From Metridium senile (taxonomy: Eukaryota; Cnidaria; Anthozoa; Actiniaria; Metridiidae), in contig OX459103.1 of NCBI GenBank assembly GCA_949775045.1, forward strand, positions 12,942,605-13,006,604: a DNA stretch of 64,000 nucleotides. The letters are read 5' to 3'. Shown here piece after piece: positions 1 through 9,600 of the stretch (its first letter is position 1; each line of letters begins with the position of its first letter). The notes beneath the pieces were generated by a model that was not told the origin of the DNA, ran no database searches, and saw nothing but the letters and a program-made list of their open reading frames with translations. The position numbers and the translations under genes were made by a program.

Positions 1-164
1 TAAGCGATCACTTTGAGTCGAAAACCCCGATTTTTTTTAACGACTTTTAGAGACCCCTCTGGTAGTCTATAGGGCATTCTGGGTAAGATTTTGTAGTTTT
101 TCCTAAATAGAATTTTCGGTTTTATCAGAAAGCTTAGATATTTCTAGACATTGTTCTCAGGGTC
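1..164 (+). repeat. Representative type A monomer
   Basis: First complete A unit, 164 bp and 60 G/C bases (36.6%). It starts at TAAGCGATCACTTTGAGTCG and runs through AAAACCCCGA, a T8 tract, AACGACTTTTAGAGACCCC, TGGTAGTCTATAGGGCATTC, TGGGTAAGATTTTGTAG, CCTAAATAGAATTTTCGG and the HindIII site. Subtypes seen across the array: GAGTCG or GAGCCG; CCCCGA, ATCCCGA or ACTCCGG; T-tract followed by AACG or GAACG; CTATAG or CTTTAG; CCTAAATAGAATTTTCGG or CCGAAATAGAACTTTTCAG; and a 1-bp-shorter GATTTGTAG form linked to GGTTTGATGAGAAAG. The start point is a convention; the true unit phase is unknown. Confidence 0.95.
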
Positions 165-326
165 CTAGCGATCATTTTGAGTCTAAAACTCCGATTGTTT
201 TGACACATTTTTAGCCAATCCCAAAGGCCATAAGGCATTCTAGGTATGATTTTGAAGTTTTTCCTAAATAAAATTTGTCGGTTTTATCAGAAAGCTTAGA
301 TATTTTTAGGCATTGTTCTCAGGGTC
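165..326 (+). repeat. Representative type B monomer
   Basis: First complete B unit, 162 bp and 56 G/C bases (34.6%). It starts at CTAGCGATCATTTTGAGTC and differs from A mainly in the middle: TTGTTTTGACACATTTTTAG, CAAATCCCAAAGGCCATAAG, GGTATGATTTT and AAATAAAATTT. Subtypes: CTAGCGATC, CTAGCAATC or CTAGCTATC (the last two lose the GATC site), CATCTTGAG, GGCCATAAGG, GGCGATAAGG, GGAAATAAGG or GGATATAAGG, and TTTTTCGG, TTTGTCGG or ACTTTTCGG tails. B has a small dyad, AAAAC then 7 bases then GTTTT, that A lacks in this form. Confidence 0.95.
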
Positions 327-1930
327 TAAGCGATCACTTTGAGTCGAAAACCCCGATTTTTTTGAACGACTTTTAGAGACCCCTCTGGTAGTCTATAGGG
401 CATTCTGGGTAAGATTTTGTAGTTTTTCCTAAATAGAATTTTCGGTTTTATCAGAAAGCTTAGATATTTTTAAACATTGTTCTCAGGGTCCTAGCAATCA
501 TTTTGAGTCGAAAACCCCGATTGTTTTGACACATTTTTAGCAAATCCCAAAAGCCATAAGGCATTCTGGGTATGATTTTGTAGTTTTTTCCTAAATAAAA
601 TTTTTCGGTTTTATCAGAAAGCTTAGATATTTCTAGACATTGTACTTGGGGTCTAAGCGATCACTTTGAGTCGAAAACCCCGATTTTTTTTAACGACTTT
701 TAGAGACCCCTCTGGTAGTCTATAGGGCATTCTGGGTAAGATTTTGTAGTTTTTCCTAAATAGAATTTTCGGTTTTATCAGAAAGCTTAGATATTTCTAG
801 ACATTGTTCTCAGGGTCCTAGCAATCATTTTGAGTCGAAAACCCCGATTGTTTTGACACATTTTTAGCAAATCCCAAAGGCCATAAGGCATTCTGGGTAT
901 GATTTTGGAGTTTTTCCTCAATAAAATTTTTCGGTTTTATCAGAAAGCTTAGATATTTCTAGACATTGTACTCGGGGTCTAAGCGATCACTTTGAGTCGA
1001 AAACCCCGATTTTTTTTAACGACTTTTAGAGACCCCTCTGATAGTCTATAGGGCATTCTGGGTAAGATTTTGTAGTTTTTCCGAAATAGAACTTTTCAGT
1101 TTTATCAGAAAGCTTAGATATTTCTAGACATTGTTCTCAGGGTCCTAGCAATCATTTTGAGTCGAAAACCCCGATTGTTTTGACACATTTTTAGCAAATC
1201 CCAAAGGCCATAAGGCATTCTAGGTATGATTTTGAAGTTTTTCCTAAATAAAATTTGTCGGTTTTATCAGAAAGCTTAGATATTTTTAGGCATTGTTCTC
1301 AGGGTCTAAGCGATCACTTTGAGTCGAAAACCCCGATTTTTTTGAACGACTTTTAGAGACCCCTCTGGTAGTCTATAGGGCATTCTGGGTAAGATTTTGT
1401 AGTTTTTCCTAAATAGAATTTTCGGTTTTATCAGAAAGCTTAGATATTTTTAGACATTGTTCTCAGGGTCCTAGCAATCATTTTGAGTCGAAAACCCCGA
1501 TTGTTTTGACACATTTTTAGCAAATCCCAAAAGCCATAAGGCATTCTGGGTATGATTTTGTAGTTTTTCCTAAATAAAATTTGTCGGTTTTATCAGAAAG
1601 CTTAGATATTTCTAGACATTGTACTTGGGGTCTAAGCGATCACTTTGAGTCGAAAACCCCGATTTTTTTGAACGACTTTTAGAGACCCCTCTGGTAGTCT
1701 TTAGGGCATTCTGGGTAAGATTTTGTAGTTTTTCCTAAATAGAATTTTCGGTTTTATCAGGAAGCTTAGATATTTCTAGACATTGTTCTCAGGGTCCTAG
1801 CAATCATTTTGAGTCGAAAACCCCGATTGTTTTGACACATTTTTAGCAAATCCCAAAGGCGATAAGGCATTCTGGGTATGATTTTGGAGTTTTTCCTCAA
1901 TAAAATTTTTTGGTTTTATCAGAAAGCTTA
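165..1930 (+). repeat. Tandem duplication of a 980-bp (6-monomer) unit
   Basis: Marker variants recur 979-980 bp apart: TTCTAGGTATGATTTTGAAG in the B unit near 240 and near 1218, the AAAGCCATAAGG B unit near 550 and 1530, GTACTTGGGG near 642 and 1621, and GGAGTTTTTCCTCAATAAAA near 906 and 1885. The one-base drift comes from an extra T in the first copy near 595. After about 1,930 the second copy diverges, because it is followed by a B unit where the first copy (near 966) is followed by an A unit. Boundaries are approximate. Confidence 0.82.
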
Positions 1931-2773
1931 GATATTTTTAGGCATTGTTCTCAGGGTCCTAGCGATCATTTTGAGTCGAAAACCCCGATTGTTTTGACAC
2001 ATTTTTAGCAAATCCCAAAGGCCATAAGGCATTCTGGGTATGATTTTGTAGTTTTTCCTAAATAAAATTTTTCGGTTTTATCAGAAAGCTTAGATATTTC
2101 TAGACATTGTTCTCGGGGTCTAAGCGATCACTTTGAGCCGAAAACCCCGATTTTTTTGAACGACTTTTAGAGACCCCTCTGGTAGTCTTTAGGGCATTCT
2201 GGGTAAGATTTTGTAGTTTTTCCGAAATAGAACTTTTTAGTTTTATCAGAAAGCTTAGATATTTCTAGACATTGTTCTCAGGGTCCTAGCAATCATTTTG
2301 AGTCGAAAACCCCGATTGTTTTGACACATTTTTAGCAAATCCCAAAGGCCATAAGGCATTCTGGGTATGATTTTGTAGTTTTTCCTAAATAAAACTTTTC
2401 GGTTTTATCAGAAAGCTTAGATATTTTTAGGCATTGTTCTCAGGGTCCTAGCGATCATTTTGAGTCTAAAACCCCGATTGTTGTGACACATTTTTAGCAA
2501 ATCCCAAAGGCCATAAGGCATTCTGGGTATGATTTTGAAGTTTTTCCTAAATAAAATTTTTCGGTTTTATCAGAAAGCTTAGATATTTCTAGACATTGTT
2601 CTCAGAGTCTAAGCGATCACTTTGAGTCGAAAACCCCGATTTTTTTGAACGACTTTTAGAGAACCCTCTGGTAGTCTATAGGGCATTCTGGGTAAGATTT
2701 TGTAGTTTTTCCTAAATAGAATTTTCGGTTTTATCAGAAAGCTTAGATATTTCTAGACATTGTTCTCAGGGTC

Positions 2774-3420
2774 CTAGCAATCATTTTGAGTCAAAAACCC
2801 CGATTGTTTTGACACATTTTTAGCAAATCCCAAAGGCGATAAGGCATTCTTGGTATGATTTTGGAGTTTTTCCTCAATAAAATTTTTCGGTTTTATCAGA
2901 AAGCTTAGATATTTTTAGGCATTGTTTTCAGGGTCCTAGCGATCATTTTGGGTCGAAAACCCCGATTGTTTTGACACATTTTTAGCAAATCCCAAAGGCC
3001 ATAAGGCATTCTGGGTATGATTTTGTAGTTTTTCCGAAATAGAACTTTTCAGTTTTATCAGAAAGCTTAGATATTTCTAGACATTGTTCTCAGGGTCCTA
3101 GCAATCATTTTGAGTCGAAAACCCCGATTGTTTTGACACATTTTTAGCAAATCCCAAAGGCCATAAGGCATTCTGGGTATGATTTTGTAGTTTTTCCTAA
3201 ATAGAATTTTCGGTTTTATCAGAAAGCTTAGATATTTTTAGGCATTGTTCTCAGGGTCCTAGCGATCATTTTGAGTCGAAAACCCCGATTGTTTTGACAC
3301 ATTTTTAGCAAATCCCAAAGGCCATAAGGCATTCTGGGTATGATTTTGTAGTTTTTCCTAAATAAAACTTTTCGGTTTTATCAGAAAGCTTAGATATTTC
3401 TAGACATTGTACTTGGGGTC
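2774..3420 (+). repeat. Run of four consecutive B monomers
   Basis: Four B-type starts follow one another (near 2774, 2936, 3098 and 3259) with no A unit until 3421. Two of them have an A-like tail: the second carries CCGAAATAGAACTTTTCAG and the third CCTAAATAGAATTTTCGG, both normally found in A. This fits loss of A units by exchange between A and B inside the shared right half, leaving B/A chimeras. It is the longest B run I noticed. Confidence 0.85.
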
Positions 3421-4080
3421 TAAGCGATCACTTTGAGTCGAAAACCCCGATTTTTTTGAACGACTTTTAGAGACCCCTCTGGTAGTCTATAGGGCATTCT
3501 GGGTAAGATTTGTAGTTTTTCCTAAATAGAATTTTCGGTTTGATGAGAAAGCTTAGATATTTCTAGACATTGTTCTCAGGGTCCTAGCGATCATTTTGAG
3601 TCGAAAACCCCGATTGTTTTGACACATTTTTAGCAAATCCCAAAGGCTATAAGGCATTCTGGGTATGATTTTGTAGTTTTTCCTAAATAAAATTTTTCGG
3701 TTTTATCAGAAAGCTTAGATATTTCTAGACATTGTTCTCGGGGTTTAAGAGATCACTTTGAGCCGAAAACCCCGATTTTTTTGAACGACTTTTAGAGACC
3801 CCTCTGGTAGTCTATAGGGCATTCTGGGTAAGATTTGTAGTTTTTCCTAAATAGAATTTTCGGTTTGATGAGAAAGCTTAGATATTTCTAGACATTGTTC
3901 TCAGGGTCCTAGCGATCATCTTGAGTCGAAAACCCCGATTGTTTTGACACATTTTTAGCAAATCCCAAAGGCCATAAGGCATTCTGGGTATGATTTTGTA
4001 GTTTTTCCTAAATAAAATTTTTCAGTTTTATCAGAAAGCTTAGATATTTCTAGACATTGTTCTCGGGGTTTAAGAGATCA
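3421..4080 (+). repeat. Dimer duplication carrying the GGTTTGATGAG A subtype
   Basis: Two successive A units share a 1-bp deletion (GGTAAGATTTGTAG instead of GATTTTGTAG) and the change GGTTTGATGAGAAAG at 3541 and 3866, 325 bp apart. The paired variants then mark a lineage followed through the array: they recur near 7446, 9040, 10301, 11928, 15478, 22609, 27624, 33620, 35086, 36876, 38018, 38668, 46484 and 47792. In most of these copies the next B unit has GATCATCTTGAG. Confidence 0.82.
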
Positions 4081-4539
4081 CTTTGAGCCGAAAATCCCGA
4101 TTTTGTTTAACGACTTTTAGAGACCCCTCTGGTAGTCTATAGGGCATTCTGGGTAAGATTTTGTAGTTTTTCCTAAATAGAATTTTCGGTTTTATCAGAA
4201 AGCTTAGATATTTCTAGACATTGTTCTCAGGGTCCTAGCTATCATTTTGAGTCGAAAACCCCGATTGTTTTGACACATTTTTAGCAAATCCCAAAGGCCA
4301 TAAGGCATTCTGGGTATGATTTTGTAGTTTTTCCTAAATAAAATTTTTCGGTTTTATCAGAAAGCTTAGATATTTCTAGACATTGTTCTCGGGGTTTAAG
4401 AGATCACTTTGAGCCGAAAACTCCGGTTTTTTTAACGACTTTTAGAGACCCCTCTGGTAGTCTTTAGGGCATTCTGGGTAAGATTTTGTAGTTTTTCCTA
4501 AATAGAATTTTCGGTTTTATCAGAAAGCTTAGATATTTT

Positions 4540-6180
4540 TAGACATTGTTCTCAGGGTCCTAGCAATCATTTTGAGTCGAAAACCCCGATTGTTTTGACA
4601 CATTTTTAGCAAATCCCAAAAGCCATAAGGCATTCTGGGTATGATTTTGTAGTTTTTCCTAAATAAAATTTTTCGGTTTTATCAGAAAGCTTAGATATTT
4701 CTAGACATTGTACTTGGGGTCTAAGCGATCACTTTGAGTCGAAAACCCCGATTTTTTTTAACGACTTTTAGAGACCCCTCTGGTAGTCTATAGGGCATTC
4801 TGGGTAAGATTTTGTAGTTTTTCCTAAATAGAATTTTCGGTTTTATCAGAAAGCTTAGATATTTCTAGACATTGTTCTCAGGGTCCTAGCAATCATTTTG
4901 AGTCGAAAACCCCGATTGTTTTGACACATTTTTAGCAAATCCCAAAGGCGATAAGGCATTCTGGGTATGATTTTGGAGTTTTTCCTCAATAAAATTTTTC
5001 GGTTTTATCAGAAAGCTTAGATATTTTTAGGCATTGTTCTCAGGGTCCTAGCGATCATTTTGAGTCGAAAACCCCGATTGTTTTGACACATTTTTAGCAA
5101 ATCCCAAAGGCCATAAGGCATTCTGGGTATGATTTTGTAGTTTTTCCTAAATAAAATTTTTCGGTTTTATCAGAAAGCTTAGATATTTCTAGACATTGTT
5201 CTCGGGGTCTAAGCGATCACTTTGAGCCGAAAACCCCGATTTTTTTGAACGACTTTTAGAGACCCCTCTGGTAGTCTTTAGGGCATTCTGGGTAAGATTT
5301 TGTAGTTTTTCCTAAATAGAATTTTCGGTTTTATCAGAAAGCTTAGATATTTTTAGACATTGTTCTCAGGGTCCTAGCAATCATTTTGAGTCGAAAACCC
5401 CGATTGTTTTGACACATTTTTAGCAAATCCCAAAAGCCATAAGGCATTCTGGGTATGATTTTGTAGTTTTTCCTAAATAAAATTTTTCGGTTTTATCAGA
5501 AAGCTTAGATATTTCTAGACATTGTACTTGGGGTCTAAGCGATCACTTTGAGTCGAAAACCCCGATTTTTTTTAACGACTTTTAGAGACCCCTCTGGTAG
5601 TCTATAGGGCATTCTGGGTAAGATTTTGTAGTTTTTCCTAAATAGAATTTTCGGTTTTATCAGAAAGCTTAGATATTTTTAGACATTGTTCTCAGGGTCC
5701 TAGCAATCATTTTGAGTCGAAAACCCCGATTGTTTTGACACATTTTTAGCAAATCCCAAAAGCCATAAGGCATTCTGGGTATGATTTTGTAGTTTTTCCT
5801 AAATAAAATTTTTCGGTTTTATCAGAAAGCTTAGATATTTCTAGACATTGTACTTGGGGTCTAAGCGATCACTTTGAGTCGAAAACCCCGATTTTTTTTA
5901 ACGACTTTTAGAGACCCCTCTGGTAGTCTATAGGGCATTCTGGGTAAGATTTTGTAGTTTTTCCTAAATAGAATTTTCGGTTTTATCAGAAAGCTTAGAT
6001 ATTTCTAGACATTGTTCTCAGGGTCCTAGCAATCATTTTGAGTCGAAAACCCCGATTGTTTTGACACATTTTTAGCAAATCCCAAAGGCCATAAGGCATT
6101 CTGGGTATGATTTTGTAGTTTTTCCTAAATAAAATTTTTCGGTTTTATCAGAAAGCTTAGATATTTCTAGACATTGTTCT
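4540..6180 (+). repeat. Nested 814-bp and 326-bp duplications
   Basis: The GTACTTGGGG junction with its following A unit occurs at 4711, 5525 and 5851 (position of TAC). Spacings are 814 bp (five monomers) and 326 bp (one dimer). Each is preceded by the same B unit with AAAGCCATAAGG. The simplest reading is a five-monomer duplication followed by a dimer duplication at its right end. Confidence 0.78.
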
Positions 6181-6429
6181 CGGGGTCTAAGCGATCACTT
6201 TGAGCCGAAAACCCCGATTTTTTTGAACGACTTTTAGAGACCCCTCTGGTAGTCTTTAGGGCATTCTGGGTAAGATTTTGTAGTTTTTCCGAAATAGAAC
6301 TTTTCAGTTTTATCAGAAAGCTTAGATATTTCTAGACATTGTTCTCAGGGTCCTAGCAATCATTTTGAGTCGAAAACCCCGATTGTTTTGACACATTTTT
6401 AGCAAATCCCAAAGGCGATAAGGCATTCT

Positions 6430-8023
6430 GGGTATGATTTTGGAGTTTTTCCTCAATAAAATTTTTCGGTTTTATCAGAAAGCTTAGATATTTTTAGGCA
6501 TTGTTCTCAGGGTCCTAGCGATCATTTTGAGCCGAAAACCCCGATTTTTTTGAACGACTTTTAGAGACCCCTCTGGTAGTCTTTAGGGCATTCTGGGTAA
6601 GATTTTGTAGTTTTTCCGAAATAGAACTTTTCAGTTTTATCAGAAAGCTTAGATATTTCTAGACATTGTTCTCAGGGTCCTAGCAATCATTTTGAGTCGA
6701 AAACCCCGATTGTTTTGACACATTTTTAGCAAATCCCAAAGGCCATAAGGCATTCTGGGTATGATTTTGTAGTTTTTCCTAAATAAAACTTTTCGGTTTT
6801 ATCAGAAAGCTTAGATATTTTTAGGCATTGTTCTCAGGGTCCTAGCGATCATTTTGAGTCGAAAACACCGATTGTTTTGACACATTTTTAGCAAATCCCA
6901 AAGGCCATAAGGCATTCTGGGTATGATTTTGTAGTTTTTCCTAAATAAAATTTTTCGGTTTTATCAGAAAGCTTAGATATTTCTAGACATTGTACTCGGG
7001 GTCTAAGCGATCACTTTGAGTCGAAAACCCCGATTTTTTTTAACGACTTTTAGAGACCCCTCTGGTAGTCTATAGGGCATTCTGGGTAAGTTTTTGTAGT
7101 TTTTCCTAAATAGAATTTTCGGTTTTATCAGAAAGCTTAGATATTTCTAGACATTGTTCTCAGGGTCCTAGCGATCATTTTGAGTCTAAAACCCCGATTG
7201 TTTTGACACATTTTTAGCAAATCCCAAAGGCCATAAGGCATTCTAGGTATGATTTTGAAGTTTTTCCTAAATAAAATTTTTCGGTTTTATCAGAAAGCTT
7301 AGATATTTCTAGACATTGTTCTCGGGGTTTAAGAGATCACTTTGAGCCGAAAACCCCGATTTTTTTGAACGACTTTTAGAGACCCCTCTGGTAGTCTATA
7401 GGGCATTCTGGGTAAGATTTGTAGTTTTTCCTAAATAGAATTTTCGGTTTGATGAGAAAGCTTAGATATTTCTAGACATTGTTCTCAGGGTCCTAGCGAT
7501 CATCTTGAGTCGAAAACCCCGATTGTTTTGACACATTTTTAGCAAATCCCAAAGGCCATAAGGCATTCTGGGTATGATTTTGTAGTTTTTCCTAAATAAA
7601 ATTTTTCGGTTTTATCAGAAAGCTTAGATATTTCTAGACATTGTTCTCGGGGTTTAAGAGATCACTTTGAGCCGAAAATCCCGATTTTTTTTAACGACTT
7701 TTAGAGACCCCTCTGGTAGTCTATAGGGCATTCTGGGTAAGATTTTGTAGTTTTTCCTAAATAGAATTTTCGGTTTTATCAGAAAGCTTAGATATTTCGA
7801 AAACCCCGATTGTTTTGACACATTTTTAGCAAATCCCAAAGGCCATAAGGCATTCTGGGTATGATTTTGTAGTTTTTCCTAAATAAAATTTTTCGGTTTT
7901 ATCAGAAAGCTTAGATATTTCTAGACATTGTTCTCGGGGTTTAAGAGATCACTTTGAGCCGAAAACTCCGGTTTTTTTAACGACTTTTAGAGACCCCTCT
8001 GGTAGTCTATAGGGCATTCTGGG
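6430..8023 (+). repeat. 1591-bp higher-order unit, copy 1
   Basis: Copy 1 of two tandem 1591-bp units. Shared private variants at a constant offset of 1591 bp include the chimeric start GTCCTAGCGATC...GAGCCG (6512 and 8103), GGTAAGTTTTTGTAG near 7088 and 8679, GTCTAAAACC, GATCATCTTGAG, and a 39-bp deletion at 7798 and 9389. Ten monomers would give about 1630 bp; 1630 minus 39 equals 1591, so the length is fully explained. A few single-base differences exist, such as AACACC near 6863 against AACCCC in copy 2, so the copies are recent but not identical. Confidence 0.88.
7790..7806 (+). other. 39-bp internal deletion junction (copy 1)
   Basis: The text reads GATATTTCGAAAACCCC, where an ordinary A-to-B boundary would have 39 more bases between GATATTT and CGAAAACC. 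The removed part covers the end of the A unit and the start of the following B unit, including the XbaI site. Two bases (TC) are shared at both edges, so a short-homology slip is possible. The frame shift opens a 61-codon reading frame on the minus strand, which is judged accidental. Confidence 0.9.
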
Positions 8024-9600
8024 TAAGATTTTGGAGTTTTTCCTCAATAAAATTTTTCGGTTTTATCAGAAAGCTTAGATATTTTTAGGCATTGTTCTCA
8101 GGGTCCTAGCGATCATTTTGAGCCGAAAACCCCGATTTTTTTGAACGACTTTTAGAGACCCCTCTGGTAGTCTTTAGGGCATTCTGGGTAAGATTTTGTA
8201 GTTTTTCCGAAATAGAACTTTTCAGTTTTATCAGAAAGCTTAGATATTTCTAGACATTGTTCTCAGGGTCCTAGCAATCATTTTGAGTCGAAAACCCCGA
8301 TTGTTTTGACACATTTTTAGCAAATCCCAAAGGCCATAAGGCATTCTGGGTATGATTTTGTAGTTTTTCCTAAATAAAACTTTTCGGTTTTATCAGAAAG
8401 CTTAGATATTTTTAGGCATTGTTCTCAGGGTCCTAGCGATCATTTTGAGTCAAAAACCCCGATTGTTTTGACACATTTTTAGCAAATCCCAAAGGCCATA
8501 AGGCATTCTAGGTATGATTTTGTAGTTTTTCCTAAATAAAATTTTTCGGTTTTATCAGAAAGCTTAGATATTTCTAGACATTGTACTCGGGGTCTAAGCG
8601 ATCACTTTGAGTCGAAAACCCCGATTTTTTTTAACGACTTTTAGAGACCCCTCTGGTAGTCTATAGGGCATTCTGGGTAAGTTTTTGTAGTTTTTCCTAA
8701 ATAGAATTTTCGGTTTTATCAGAAAGCTTAGATATTTCTAGACATTGTTCTCAGGGTCCTAGCGATCATTTTGAGTCTAAAACCCCGATTGTTTTGACAC
8801 ATTTTTAGCAAATCCCAAAGGCCATAAGGCATTCTAGGTATGATTTTGAAGTTTTTCCTAAATAAAATTTTTCGGTTTTATCAGAAAGCTTAGATATTTC
8901 TAGACATTGTTCTCGGGGTTTAAGAGATCACTTTGAGCCGAAAACCCCGATTTTTTTGAACGACTTTTAGAGACCCCTCTGGTAGTCTATAGGGCATTCT
9001 GGGTAAGATTTGTAGTTTTTCCTAAATAGAATTTTCGGTTTGATGAGAAAGCTTAGATATTTCTAGACATTGTTCTCAGGGTCCTAGCGATCATCTTGAG
9101 TCGAAAACCCCGATTGTTTTGACACATTTTTAGCAAATCCCAAAGGCCATAAGGCATTCTGGGTATGATTTTGTAGTTTTTCCTAAATAAAATTTTTCGG
9201 TTTTATCAGAAAGCTTAGATATTTCTAGACATTGTTCTCGGGGTTTAAGAGATCACTTTGAGCCGAAAATCCCGATTTTTTTTAACGACTTTTAGAGACC
9301 CCTCTGGTAGTCTATAGGGCATTCTGGGTAAGATTTTGTAGTTTTTCCTAAATAGAATTTTCGGTTTTATCAGAAAGCTTAGATATTTCGAAAACCCCGA
9401 TTGTTTTGACACATTTTTAGCAAATCCCAAAGGCCATAAGGCATTCTGGGTATGATTTTGTAGTTTTTCCTAAATAAAATTTTTCGGTTTTATCAGAAAG
9501 CTTAGATATTTCTAGACATTGTTCTCGGGGTTTAAGAGATCACTTTGAGCCGAAAACTCCGGTTTTTTTAACGACTTTTAGAGACCCCTCTGGTAGTCTT
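8024..9600 (+). repeat. 1591-bp higher-order unit, copy 2
   Basis: Second copy. Its left edge is a readable exchange point: the monomer at about 7,945-8,106 begins as type A (CTATAGGGCATTCTGGGTAAG) and ends as type B (GGAGTTTTTCCTCAATAAAA, TTTTTAGGCATTG), joining the end of copy 1 to the sequence that begins copy 1 at about 6,430. This is the expected product of an unequal exchange between an A and a B monomer in their common segment. The match ends near 9,600, where CTTTAG replaces CTATAG and the tail reverts to GATTTTGTAG. Confidence 0.86.
9381..9397 (+). other. 39-bp internal deletion junction (copy 2)
   Basis: Same junction as at 7,790-7,806, exactly 1591 bp later. Because the junction is identical, the deletion came before the 1591-bp duplication and was copied with it. 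Confidence 0.9.

Noticed and set aside
7654..7839. Minus-strand open reading frame of 61 codons
   Set aside because: It lies wholly in satellite and exists only because the 39-bp deletion shifts the frame past stops. No ribosome-binding, promoter or family evidence; its sequence is the reverse complement of A and B units.
9245..9430. Identical minus-strand 61-codon frame
   Set aside because: It is the copy of the frame at 7,654-7,839 created by the 1591-bp duplication. Conservation reflects copying, not selection.
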